Assembly: GCA_002786855.1 (NCBI GenBank)
Contig: PCUU01000033.1
Span: 1 to 64,000, forward strand
Source: Cytophagales bacterium CG12_big_fil_rev_8_21_14_0_65_40_12
GTDB lineage: Bacteria > Bacteroidota > Bacteroidia > Cytophagales > Cyclobacteriaceae
Reading direction: 5' to 3'
DNA: 64,000 bases
The notes beneath the pieces are model-generated. The model saw only the letters and a program-made list of their open reading frames with translations. It did no database searches and had not been told where the DNA came from. Below are positions 1 through 7,360 of the stretch, in pieces. The first letter of the stretch is position 1. Each line of letters begins with the position of its first letter. The position numbers and the translations under genes were made by a program.

Positions 1-134
1 CAATAAGCCTTTTAAAATCAATCAATAAAGTACTGTTATACAGTTCATTACAATAGATTTAACGAGAATTTACCAACTATTTTTGGCCATTAAATCATTT
101 TTTGAAATAAACTATTTTTCTTGTGCATTCGTGG

Positions 135-159
135 CCAGTTGGTGAACAACACCAACTGG
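135..159. repeat. perfect inverted repeat (hairpin)
   Basis: Ten-base arms CCAGTTGGTG and CACCAACTGG flank a 5-base loop, a perfect stem. It lies downstream of the leftward gene ending at 232. There is no clean U-tract, so it may be a weak terminator, a 3'-end stabiliser or a dispersed palindrome. The rest of bases 1-231 shows no gene. Confidence 0.5.
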
Positions 160-231
160 GGCGAAAGAGTGTGGCAGCTTATCGGTAAAGAACACCAACA
201 AGGGAGGAAAGAAGTAACCAGCAGTTGGAAG

Positions 232-771
232 TTAATTGAGCTGGGTTACAATTGAATGGGTGTCCTTGTCTCTCCATTCAATTTGAAATAAATCTGTATC
301 TGCGAAACTCTGTAGATAGTTATTTCTTCCTTCCCAAAATAGCATTAGGCCAAATTCTTCTCCTGTGATTTTCCCAAGAGTCTTTAGTAGATACAAATTC
401 AAGCTTTTGCTAACTGCTTCGAATTCAGCATAATCACTTTTTCTAAAATCCCATCTTATTTTGAATAGTTTTCCCTGATAAAAGAAAAATGTAGTTTTTG
501 AAGCGGGTATCTGGTTTATCATGTTAAGAGTATTGCCTCTATAAATACCTTCACGTATTTCATTTTTAATGTTGTTAAGTATGCTGTTTCTTAGAGATGA
601 ATCTTTTTGGTAAATAGCTTCATTACCAGATATATAGTAAAAATTGTTTTCAAATTCAGAAATGTGCTGACCGAGTTTGATAGAATTAAATGAAATGCTA
701 TCCACTGCGTTTTGGCTTATCCCTGAGTTTTGCAAAAGAACTAAAAACAAAATAAGACTAATTAACTTCAT
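232..771 (-). CDS. secreted protein of unknown function
   Basis: A 179-residue protein with a clear N-terminal signal peptide (Lys-3, a hydrophobic stretch to about residue 15, probable cleavage near residue 20). The mature part is mixed alpha/beta with many aromatic residues and no motif I recognise. It is AT-rich compared with the neighbouring kinase gene and transcribed alone. Upstream (772-919) no other gene is seen and no TAnnTTTG promoter was found. Export by Sec is inferred from the signal peptide. The reading frame is convincing, the function unknown. Confidence 0.7.
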   Translation of the reverse strand: MKLISLILFLVLLQNSGISQNAVDSISFNSIKLGQHISEFENNFYYISGNEAIYQKDSSLRNSILNNIKNEIREGIYRGNTLNMINQIPASKTTFFFYQGKLFKIRWDFRKSDYAEFEAVSKSLNLYLLKTLGKITGEEFGLMLFWEGRNNYLQSFADTDLFQIEWRDKDTHSIVTQLN

Positions 772-919
772 GAACTTTGGATTGTATTATGAAATGGAAA
801 ATTCTATAATTATTGATGAATATGCAAGACCAACTAATTTGGAGTTCAAACTGAGTATATAAACCCTCTGATGCTCACTCGTATCGTTTACCTCTCTTAA
901 GATGAACATCCAGTGCATC

Positions 920-1075
920 TTAATCCCAGCCAAAGTACTTTGATAACAAGTGCAACGTGATTACAATAATCACTAAAATCAGAAAGTAGATCGAACAATC
1001 CTTAAAATCTACTTTTTTAGGTGGATCATTGAAGTTGCTTGAAAGTCTTTTGTATTTGTAACTACTGAATACCAT
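920..1075 (-). CDS. small single-pass membrane protein overlapping the kinase 3' end
   Basis: A 51-residue frame starting with ATG inside the last codons of the sensor kinase gene (14-base overlap, different frame). The first 28 residues are polar and basic, followed by one hydrophobic helix (about residues 29-44, rich in Ile, Leu and Val) and a short tail ending near Tyr-47 to Asp-51. The overlap suggests translational coupling with the kinase, so the product might be a membrane partner or modulator of that sensor; this is inference. It was found by reading the minus strand past the kinase stop. It resembles no family I can name. Confidence 0.5.
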   Translation of the reverse strand: MVFSSYKYKRLSSNFNDPPKKVDFKDCSIYFLILVIIVITLHLLSKYFGWD

Positions 1076-2420
1076 TAAAAATCATTTTAAAGGTGGATCC
1101 ATTGCCTAGCTCGGTTTCTAGTTGAATATCGCCTCCATGCAGCTGCATAATTTGCTTCGATAGACTCAGCCCAATACCCGAACCTCGGTTTTTAGTGGAG
1201 AAGAAAGGCATAAAGATTTTCTCTTTGGCTTCATCGGTAATTCCAGATCCATTGTCTCGAATTGACACACACACTTCTTCTTGATTTCGGGACAATTGAA
1301 CCTTCACTATGCCATTTTCTTGGTTTTCGACCACTTCTAAGGCATTTTTTAAGATATTGATCAACACCTGTTCGATCAATTGGTAGTCGATATTCAGAAG
1401 GATTGGTTCATGATCGCTATCGATTTCTAACTGTACTTTAGCTTTGTTGAAATCATTTTTTAGCAAACTGGCCGTATGCTGAATCAGCTGATTCAAATCC
1501 GTTTGCCGCTTTACAGGCTCTGGCAAGTTGGTATAATCGCGATAGGCATTTACGAAATTGATCAGGCCTTCGCTTCGGCCAGAAATGGTGCTAAGGCCTT
1601 CGGTAAGGTCTTCTAAGCTTTCATCACCAATTACATTTTGCCCATTCAGCTTCGATACATCTTCTTTCAAAACTTCGCTAAGGGTAGAAGTAAGGGAAGA
1701 AATAGGGGCAATGGAATTCATGATTTCGTGCCTCAACACTTTCGTTAGATTTTGCCAAGCCTCTAGTTCTTTGGCCTGCAATTCAGCCTTGATATCTTGA
1801 AAAGCAATTAGTCTGTACAGGTCACTACCGAGTTTGTATTTTGTTTCAAGAATCGCGAGTTCTTGCCCATGTTCATTTTTGTAAATGGCTCTTTTCGATG
1901 CATTCAAATGTTCAATGGCTGAAGCAAAAAGCGGTACTTTATTTTTGAGATCGTCAACACTCCGCAGGCTTTCTACCTTTAAAAAATGAAGGGCAGAGCG
2001 ATTGATTAATTTGATTTCGCCATTCTCATTAATAGCAATAATACCAGTACCAATATTTTCAATCACAACTCGTAATTGCTGAAAAGACTGTTCGCTCTTT
2101 TTGCGTTCCTCTAGAATGGCATCAATCACATCTTTAAAAGCCATATTCAACTCCTTAAAGGTTTTTCCCAGCTTATTGTCATGGGTAAAACTCATATTGA
2201 AGTCATTGTACTTGATGGCATCGAAAAAGCGCCTCAGCTTTTTATTGGTGCTTTCTATATAATTGAAAAGCTCGAATACCTCGAAAATGATTATAAAACC
2301 TGTCACCACAGTGGTAACATACTTTTGATCAAAAAAGATAAGGTACACGAACGTGGCGACTGTCAAAAACAGTACAATCACCCTTAAGAGCACATAAAGC
2401 CTGAATCGATTAAAGCCCAT
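1062..2420 (-). CDS. membrane sensor histidine kinase (NtrY/NtrB type)
   Basis: A 452-residue sensor kinase. Two N-terminal transmembrane helices (about 10-30 and 36-52) are followed by a HAMP-like linker, a PAS domain (about 110-210), a dimerisation/phosphoacceptor helix with His-231 in an LRHEIMNS H-box, and a HATPase domain with Asn-359 (N box), DNGSGI at 389-394 (G1) and GSGIGLSL at 413-420 (G2). The almost absent periplasmic loop suggests an intramembrane or cytoplasmic signal. Its start overlaps the stop of the upstream sigma-54 regulator gene by 11 bases, so the two form one operon and very probably a cognate pair. It should autophosphorylate and phosphorylate Asp-54 of that regulator. 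Signal unknown. Confidence 0.93.
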   Translation of the reverse strand: MGFNRFRLYVLLRVIVLFLTVATFVYLIFFDQKYVTTVVTGFIIIFEVFELFNYIESTNKKLRRFFDAIKYNDFNMSFTHDNKLGKTFKELNMAFKDVIDAILEERKKSEQSFQQLRVVIENIGTGIIAINENGEIKLINRSALHFLKVESLRSVDDLKNKVPLFASAIEHLNASKRAIYKNEHGQELAILETKYKLGSDLYRLIAFQDIKAELQAKELEAWQNLTKVLRHEIMNSIAPISSLTSTLSEVLKEDVSKLNGQNVIGDESLEDLTEGLSTISGRSEGLINFVNAYRDYTNLPEPVKRQTDLNQLIQHTASLLKNDFNKAKVQLEIDSDHEPILLNIDYQLIEQVLINILKNALEVVENQENGIVKVQLSRNQEEVCVSIRDNGSGITDEAKEKIFMPFFSTKNRGSGIGLSLSKQIMQLHGGDIQLETELGNGSTFKMIFNGIQ

Positions 2421-3786
2421 ATTTTTCCAGTCTTCTATATAAGGATGAACGGGTAAGCCCTAATTCCTGAGCCGCGTAAGTGATATTGCCATTGTGTTTA
2501 GAAAGCACTTTTCTGATCAGAATACGCTCCACATCTTCGAGATTGAACTGCTCCAGATTAAGGTCATCTTTACTTTGTGAGGGTTGATTATTATTGAAAA
2601 AAAAGTCCTCGGGTTGAAGGATATTATCACGACTCATAATCACTGCTCTTTCAACCGCGTGTTGCAACTCGCGAACGTTGCCAGGCCAAGCGTATTTTTC
2701 AAGTCGTTTGATGGTGGCTTCGCTGAATTTGTAAATGTCTTTGTTGTACTTTTTAGCATACTCCAACAAAAAGTGATTGGCCAACAGTGGAATATCGTCC
2801 AATCTATCGCGAAGCGCTGGCAAAGTCACTTCAATGGTGTTAATTCGATAAACCAAATCTTGCCTGAATTCATTTTTTCTTACCATCTCGTATAACGGCA
2901 TATTGGTAGCGCACACCAGCCTAATATCCACTTCAATGGACTTGTTTGAACCTACTCGATTGACCCTTCTGTTCTGAATAGCGGTGAGTAATTTGGCTTG
3001 AAGCGGGAGGGAGAGGTTACCGATTTCATCCAGAAACAAAGTGCCGCCATTGGCGATTTCAAATCGGCCCGCGCGATCGGCTTTGGCATCGGTAAAGGAA
3101 CCACGGACATGCCCGAAAAGCTCGCTTTCGAAAAGGGTTTCCGATATCGCTCCTAAATCGACACTTACGAACGGTTTGTCGGCTCGCTTGGAGTTGCGGT
3201 GAATGGCCCTAGCAATCAATTCCTTACCTGTTCCATTTTCGCCTAAAATCAGCACATTGGCATCGGTCTGAGCTACGCGATCAATAGTATCGAAAACTTG
3301 GATCATGGAAGAACTTTGCCCGATAATGTCTTTAAATTTCTGATCTAAATCTTGAGCAATGGTATCTTGCCAGTCTTTCATCAGTTTAAGCTCTTCGTTA
3401 GAAGACCTCAATTTGATTGCGGAAAGGAGAGTGGCCAAGAGCTTTTCGTTCTCCCAAGGTTTCATCACAAAATCAGATGCACCAGCCTTGATGGCTTTCA
3501 CGGCCAAGTCTACTGAACCAAAAGCAGTGATGAGAACCACCACGGCTGAGGGATCAATTTCAAGGATGCGATTTAGCCAATTAAAACCCTCTTGACCTGA
3601 GTTCACATCCTGTGTGAAATTCATGTCCAGCATGATTACATCATAGCTTTCGTTTTTGAGCAGATCAGGAATAAGGTTAGGGTCTTTTTCCAAATCAATT
3701 TGTCCAAAATGCCGCTTTAGATATATTTTAGCAGCTTTTAAAAGGTCTTCGTTGTCGTCTATAATGAGTATTCTTCCTTGTTTCAT
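2410..3786 (-). CDS. sigma-54-dependent response regulator (NtrC family)
   Basis: A 458-residue three-domain regulator. The receiver (1-120) has Asp-10/Asp-11, phosphoacceptor Asp-54, Thr-87 and Lys-109. The AAA+ domain has Walker A GENGTGK at 182-188 and Walker B around Asp-253/Glu-254. A Fis-type helix-turn-helix occupies about 425-458. The sigma-54 contact loop reads GSFTDA (229-234) rather than canonical GAFTGA. It is the first gene of the pair with the sensor kinase. The four permease genes that begin 1.2 kb away on the other strand are plausible targets, by position only. Its own promoter would have to lie in or beside the first MITE unit. Confidence 0.94.
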   Translation of the reverse strand: MKQGRILIIDDNEDLLKAAKIYLKRHFGQIDLEKDPNLIPDLLKNESYDVIMLDMNFTQDVNSGQEGFNWLNRILEIDPSAVVVLITAFGSVDLAVKAIKAGASDFVMKPWENEKLLATLLSAIKLRSSNEELKLMKDWQDTIAQDLDQKFKDIIGQSSSMIQVFDTIDRVAQTDANVLILGENGTGKELIARAIHRNSKRADKPFVSVDLGAISETLFESELFGHVRGSFTDAKADRAGRFEIANGGTLFLDEIGNLSLPLQAKLLTAIQNRRVNRVGSNKSIEVDIRLVCATNMPLYEMVRKNEFRQDLVYRINTIEVTLPALRDRLDDIPLLANHFLLEYAKKYNKDIYKFSEATIKRLEKYAWPGNVRELQHAVERAVIMSRDNILQPEDFFFNNNQPSQSKDDLNLEQFNLEDVERILIRKVLSKHNGNITYAAQELGLTRSSLYRRLEKYGL

Positions 3787-3801
3787 GTGCTTGTTATTAG
3801 G

Positions 3802-3975
3802 TCAATTCCCCATCCCCCTTATCCAAGGGGGAGGCGGTTACCGATGGTTTTAATTCTAAATGCGTTTTCTTGTGACTATGCTTTTTGTCTATGTTCTTTG
3901 TAGAGAAGCAGCAATTAATTATTGCTGCTGCCATTCAAACCGCTCCCCCTTTTTTAAAGGGGGCTGGGGGATTCG
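3802..3975. repeat. MITE-like unit, copy 1
   Basis: A 174-base unit whose left end (CCCCCTTATCCAAGGGGG core, then GGCGGTTACCGATGG) and right end (CCGCTCCCCC, T/A core, AGGGGG, GGGGGATTCG) are near-perfect inverted copies of each other, about 38 bases each, and each end is itself a palindrome. The interior (about 95 bases) has no gene. It lies immediately upstream of the sigma-54 regulator. The same unit recurs twice nearby. Confidence 0.8.
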
Positions 3976-4012
3976 TTATTGCCTACTCAAACCTTTATTC
4001 ATTCCTTCTTAG

Positions 4013-4185
4013 TCAATCCCCAACCCCCTTATCCAAGGGGGAGGCTGTTACCGATGGTTTTACTTCTAAATCTTCTATCTAGTGACCATACCTTTTTACA
4101 ATGTATTTTGAATCTCTATCGATCTAAACTATTTATGAAGTCATTCAAACCGCTCCCCCTTTTTTTAAGGGGGCAGGGGGATTCG
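4013..4185. repeat. MITE-like unit, copy 2
   Basis: A 173-base unit with the same terminal inverted repeats as copy 1, starting 37 bases after copy 1 ends and in the same orientation. The interior resembles that of copy 3 (TACTTCTAA near the left end and a run ending in CATTCAAACCGC). Its right end overlaps the 3' end of the DUF559 nuclease gene, supplying its last codons and stop. Confidence 0.8.
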
Positions 4186-4567
4186 ATTCATCAACAGGCT
4201 TATTCAAAGTTTCTTCTGAAAGATGAGCCTCAATTGTCCGAATCGTGTTTTTTAGATCAAACATTACATCTGATTCCGCAATTCTTACTACCCGATAGCC
4301 AAGTTCATTTAATCTTAAATCTCGAATTCTATCTTGATCCTTTTTATGATCATGAGATCTACCATCAAGTTCCAAAATGAGTTTCTCCTTTCTACAGATA
4401 AAATCAACAATATAGTTTTCAATGGGGAATTGCCTATTGAATTGAAGTCCATAAAAGCGCCTGGCCCTTAGGACGTGTGTCCATAAAATAGCCTCACCAG
4501 GAGTACCATGTGTCCTGAGTTTCCTAGCTAAGGGTTTTAAACGTTTGTTATAATGGCTTTTACTCAT
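4145..4567 (-). CDS. DUF559 / Vsr-like endonuclease-domain protein
   Basis: A 140-residue protein of the DUF559 family, related in fold to very-short-patch-repair endonucleases. Seen: an N-terminal basic segment with RRTHGTPGEAILW-like spacing (about residues 13-31), then the nuclease core with an Asp in NYIVDF and the ELDGRSH signature (about 85-92). The last 14 residues (ESNPPAPLKKGGAV) are encoded by the right end of MITE copy 2, and the ATG lies 13 bases from MITE copy 3, so the gene sits exactly between two repeat units. DUF559 genes beside such GC-rich palindromes are common in Bacteroidota. Inference: the nuclease may act in spread or maintenance of these repeats; it could also be a passenger. 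Confidence 0.85.
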   Translation of the reverse strand: MSKSHYNKRLKPLARKLRTHGTPGEAILWTHVLRARRFYGLQFNRQFPIENYIVDFICRKEKLILELDGRSHDHKKDQDRIRDLRLNELGYRVVRIAESDVMFDLKNTIRTIEAHLSEETLNKPVDESNPPAPLKKGGAV

Positions 4568-4579
4568 CTTACTTATTTG

Positions 4580-4752
4580 TCAATCCCCCAGCCCCCTTAT
4601 CCAAGGGGGAGGCGGTTACCGATGGTTTTACTTCTAATCTTACTCTTTCCTTACTTTTCTTTTGGCATAGTGTTTTGAACCTCCATTGATTTAAATTACA
4701 TGCGAAGCCATTCAAACCGCTCCCCCTTTCTTAAAGGGGGCAGGGGGATTCG
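4580..4752. repeat. MITE-like unit, copy 3
   Basis: A 173-base unit with the same ends as copies 1 and 2, in the same orientation. The left end begins just upstream of the DUF559 start codon. With copy 2 it brackets the nuclease gene. The remaining bases up to 4878 contain no gene that I can see. Confidence 0.8.
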
Positions 4753-4878
4753 CCATTACAAATCAAAGGCGACTTTAATATACAAACAAATAGTGCCGTT
4801 CGCCAGCGGACAGCAAAGTTCGGTCTCGACCAATAAGTAGTTATATTGAAATTGTAACTGATTGATATATTGATTTTT

Positions 4879-4900
4879 AAGTTTGGTATGGCTGTTGAAT
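4879..4900 (+). promoter_or_regulatory. candidate promoter of the permease array
   Basis: TAAGTTTG at 4879-4886 matches the Bacteroidota -7 consensus TAnnTTTG. The overlapping 4885-4900 reads TGGTATGGCTGTTGAA, close to the sigma-54 consensus (TGG, 4-base core, TTG) but with GA where GC is expected at -12. Either would start transcription 55-80 bases before the first permease ATG. The sigma-54 reading would link the array to the neighbouring NtrC-type regulator. Confidence 0.3.
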
Positions 4901-4965
4901 AGCACATTCAAGTTTCAGGCTTAAATGCCGAATTTTAAGCAAACTATAAAAATAATTCATGGCTT

Positions 4966-7338
4966 ATGTTCACATCATTTTTTAGAGTCGCCTTTAGATA
5001 TTTAGCAAAGAATAGACTCTATTCATTACTCAATATATTCGGACTTACCGTTGGGCTAGTGTGTTTCATCATCCTTGGACTGTACGTAAAGGAGCAATTC
5101 GATAGGGATGGACACCATGCTAATTCAGCATCGCTTTATCGGGTCTTAACTTCTAGGGGAGATTCAACGGGCACCAGCTCTAATTGGGAGCCTTTTAATC
5201 AGTTTCCAATGGCCCAACTAATGACTGATGGAATTCCTGAAGTTGAGAATGCCGCTCGTTTTGGTCATGATACAGAATTGGTGATTGAGGCGAATGAAAG
5301 AAAGTTTAAAATTGGTTCTGTTCATTTTGCTGATGCAACATTATTTGAACTTTTCGATTTTAATGTCCTCGCTCAATCAAAACCGCTCAATCAGCAGGCG
5401 GTTCAAGGCATTGTAATCACAAAACAAGAAGCTGAAAGATTATTCGATTCTGCGGAAAAGTCAATTGGACAGACAGTTGAGATTAATGGCTACGGCAGTT
5501 TTACTGTGATTGGAGTCATTCAAGATCTGGGGCAGGAGACGCATCTTGAATTCGACTATTTGCTCTCAATGGAAAAAGCTGATAAAGCCTATGCCGAAGA
5601 TGGCTCATTCAGGCAATGGAATGAAATGTCCGCGTTCCCAACTTATATCCAAATTACGAAGGGCGTTGAAGTGGCCTCAATCGAAAGGAAAGCAGCCGTT
5701 TTACTTCAAACACATGTACCTTACTCAGATGTCAAACTAGAACCAGTTGGAGAGGTTTATTTCAGTAAACTGTATCCATTCTTTAAGAAGCAAGGCGATA
5801 AGCAGTTCATTAAATTGTACTTGGTCGTAGGCTTTCTGATACTTTTTATTGCCTGTATTAACTACACCAACCTTTCCACTGCGCGCTATTTAAAAAGGGC
5901 CAAGGAAGTTGGGATAAGAAAAACAGTAGGAGGCCATAGGGCTCAAATTATTACTCAATTTTTCATGGAGTCTATTGTGCTGTCCTCAATTGCAGTAGTG
6001 CTTTCGATATGTTTGACCGAGATATTGTTGCCCTCGTTCAACAATTTTGCTGGCTCATCCATCTCCATTAACTACCAAAATCCATTGACTTATGGGTTAG
6101 CTATTCTTGGAGTTTTAGGTCTCGGCTTATTTTCTGGACTTTATCCTTCCCTTTTTCTTAGTCGATTTAGCGCAATTCAAATTCTTTCTGGAAAAGTCAC
6201 CAAAGGAAAATCAGGCTTACTTTTCAGAAATGTATTGGTAGTGGTTCAGTTCTTTATTTGCATCGGGTTGTTTATTGCTACCAATGTGATTTTCAATCAA
6301 TTCAACCATTTGAAAAAGCTGGATTTAGGTTTGGATAAAGAACAAGTATTGATGATCCCTCTCAATGACAAAGGCCTTAAAGAATCATACAGCCTTTTCA
6401 AAAATGAATTGAGCGCTAATCCTTCTATTGAATGGGTGACAGGAGCGGGGCCTAAAATCTTTGGAGGTCAGGCACAATATTATTTAGAAGTTGACGGAAG
6501 TGATGAATCAACCCCAATTTCTATTTTCCCAGTTGATGCTGATTTCTTTCAGAAATTCGATATCAAGCTTATTGAAGGAAAACTCTACGAATCGGAATTA
6601 GGAGCAGAGGGCAATAACTTCTTGATCGTCAATGAGGCACTTACGAAAGTTGGGGGTTGGAAAATCCAAGATAAAATGGGAACGAACGTGTTCAAGGCAG
6701 ATGTCGGTGTGCCCAATTTAGGGGGTGTAGTTGAAGACTTCGTTTTCTTTTCTGTAAAAGAAGAAGTTACCCCAGCTGCATATTTGTACAGACCGAACAG
6801 CAACAATCAGGCTTACGTAAAAGTAAAGCCTGAGAATTTCGAGGCAACGCTGGCCTTTATTGAAGCTACTTATGAGAAATTCGCAGTTTTATATCCTTTT
6901 GAATTTACCTTTTTAGATCAAGAATATGCTCAGCAATATGCCCAAGAGCAACGTTTAGCGAACATCTTCACCACCTTTAGCGGCATCGCTATTTTCATAG
7001 CGCTTCTGGGCCTATTCGGTTTGACATTGTTTTTAGCGGAGCAAAGACTTAAAGAATTTAGTATTAGAAAAGTACTTGGTGCTTCGGTAGTCCATTTGAT
7101 TTGGCTCATGAACAGTGGGATGACAAGAATGCTATTGATCAGCACACTTTTCGCGGTGCCTTTGGTGTACTATTTAATGCAAGAATGGATCAGCGGCTTT
7201 GCATTTCGAATAGCCTTGAGCTGGTCACTTTTCGCTATACCAGTGCTTATCATTACTCTTTTTGCTTGGTTTACCACACTTTACCAGTCTTTGTCAACGG
7301 CCAAAAGAAATCCGGTTGACTCATTACGAAACGAATAA
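4966..7338 (+). CDS. FtsX/MacB-type ABC transporter permease, array gene 1
   Basis: A 790-residue inner-membrane permease with the double layout of this family: an N-terminal transmembrane helix (about 20-42), a periplasmic MacB-PCD domain, a first FtsX block of helices starting near residue 283 with an RAKEVGIRKTVGG coupling motif, a second periplasmic domain, and a final FtsX block with the matching FSIRKVLGAS motif near 690. No ATPase is fused or adjacent. Proteins of this class are mechanotransmission-type permeases that work with a separate LolD/MacB-like ATPase on lipoprotein, peptide or drug substrates. First of four tandem paralogues; 22 bases separate it from the next. Substrate unknown. 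Confidence 0.92.
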   Translation: MFTSFFRVAFRYLAKNRLYSLLNIFGLTVGLVCFIILGLYVKEQFDRDGHHANSASLYRVLTSRGDSTGTSSNWEPFNQFPMAQLMTDGIPEVENAARFGHDTELVIEANERKFKIGSVHFADATLFELFDFNVLAQSKPLNQQAVQGIVITKQEAERLFDSAEKSIGQTVEINGYGSFTVIGVIQDLGQETHLEFDYLLSMEKADKAYAEDGSFRQWNEMSAFPTYIQITKGVEVASIERKAAVLLQTHVPYSDVKLEPVGEVYFSKLYPFFKKQGDKQFIKLYLVVGFLILFIACINYTNLSTARYLKRAKEVGIRKTVGGHRAQIITQFFMESIVLSSIAVVLSICLTEILLPSFNNFAGSSISINYQNPLTYGLAILGVLGLGLFSGLYPSLFLSRFSAIQILSGKVTKGKSGLLFRNVLVVVQFFICIGLFIATNVIFNQFNHLKKLDLGLDKEQVLMIPLNDKGLKESYSLFKNELSANPSIEWVTGAGPKIFGGQAQYYLEVDGSDESTPISIFPVDADFFQKFDIKLIEGKLYESELGAEGNNFLIVNEALTKVGGWKIQDKMGTNVFKADVGVPNLGGVVEDFVFFSVKEEVTPAAYLYRPNSNNQAYVKVKPENFEATLAFIEATYEKFAVLYPFEFTFLDQEYAQQYAQEQRLANIFTTFSGIAIFIALLGLFGLTLFLAEQRLKEFSIRKVLGASVVHLIWLMNSGMTRMLLISTLFAVPLVYYLMQEWISGFAFRIALSWSLFAIPVLIITLFAWFTTLYQSLSTAKRNPVDSLRNE

Positions 7339-7360
7339 ACTCAATTAAAACAACACGGTC

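Noticed and set aside
2581-2597. GGGTTGATTATTATTG resembling the AraC-type operator
   Set aside because: It lies inside the coding sequence of the sigma-54 regulator and lacks the CGCCA half site; a chance match.
3979-4380. Plus-strand open frame of 133 codons across the MITE units
   Set aside because: It is antisense to the DUF559 gene and made largely of repeat DNA. The minus-strand nuclease reading has recognisable motifs.
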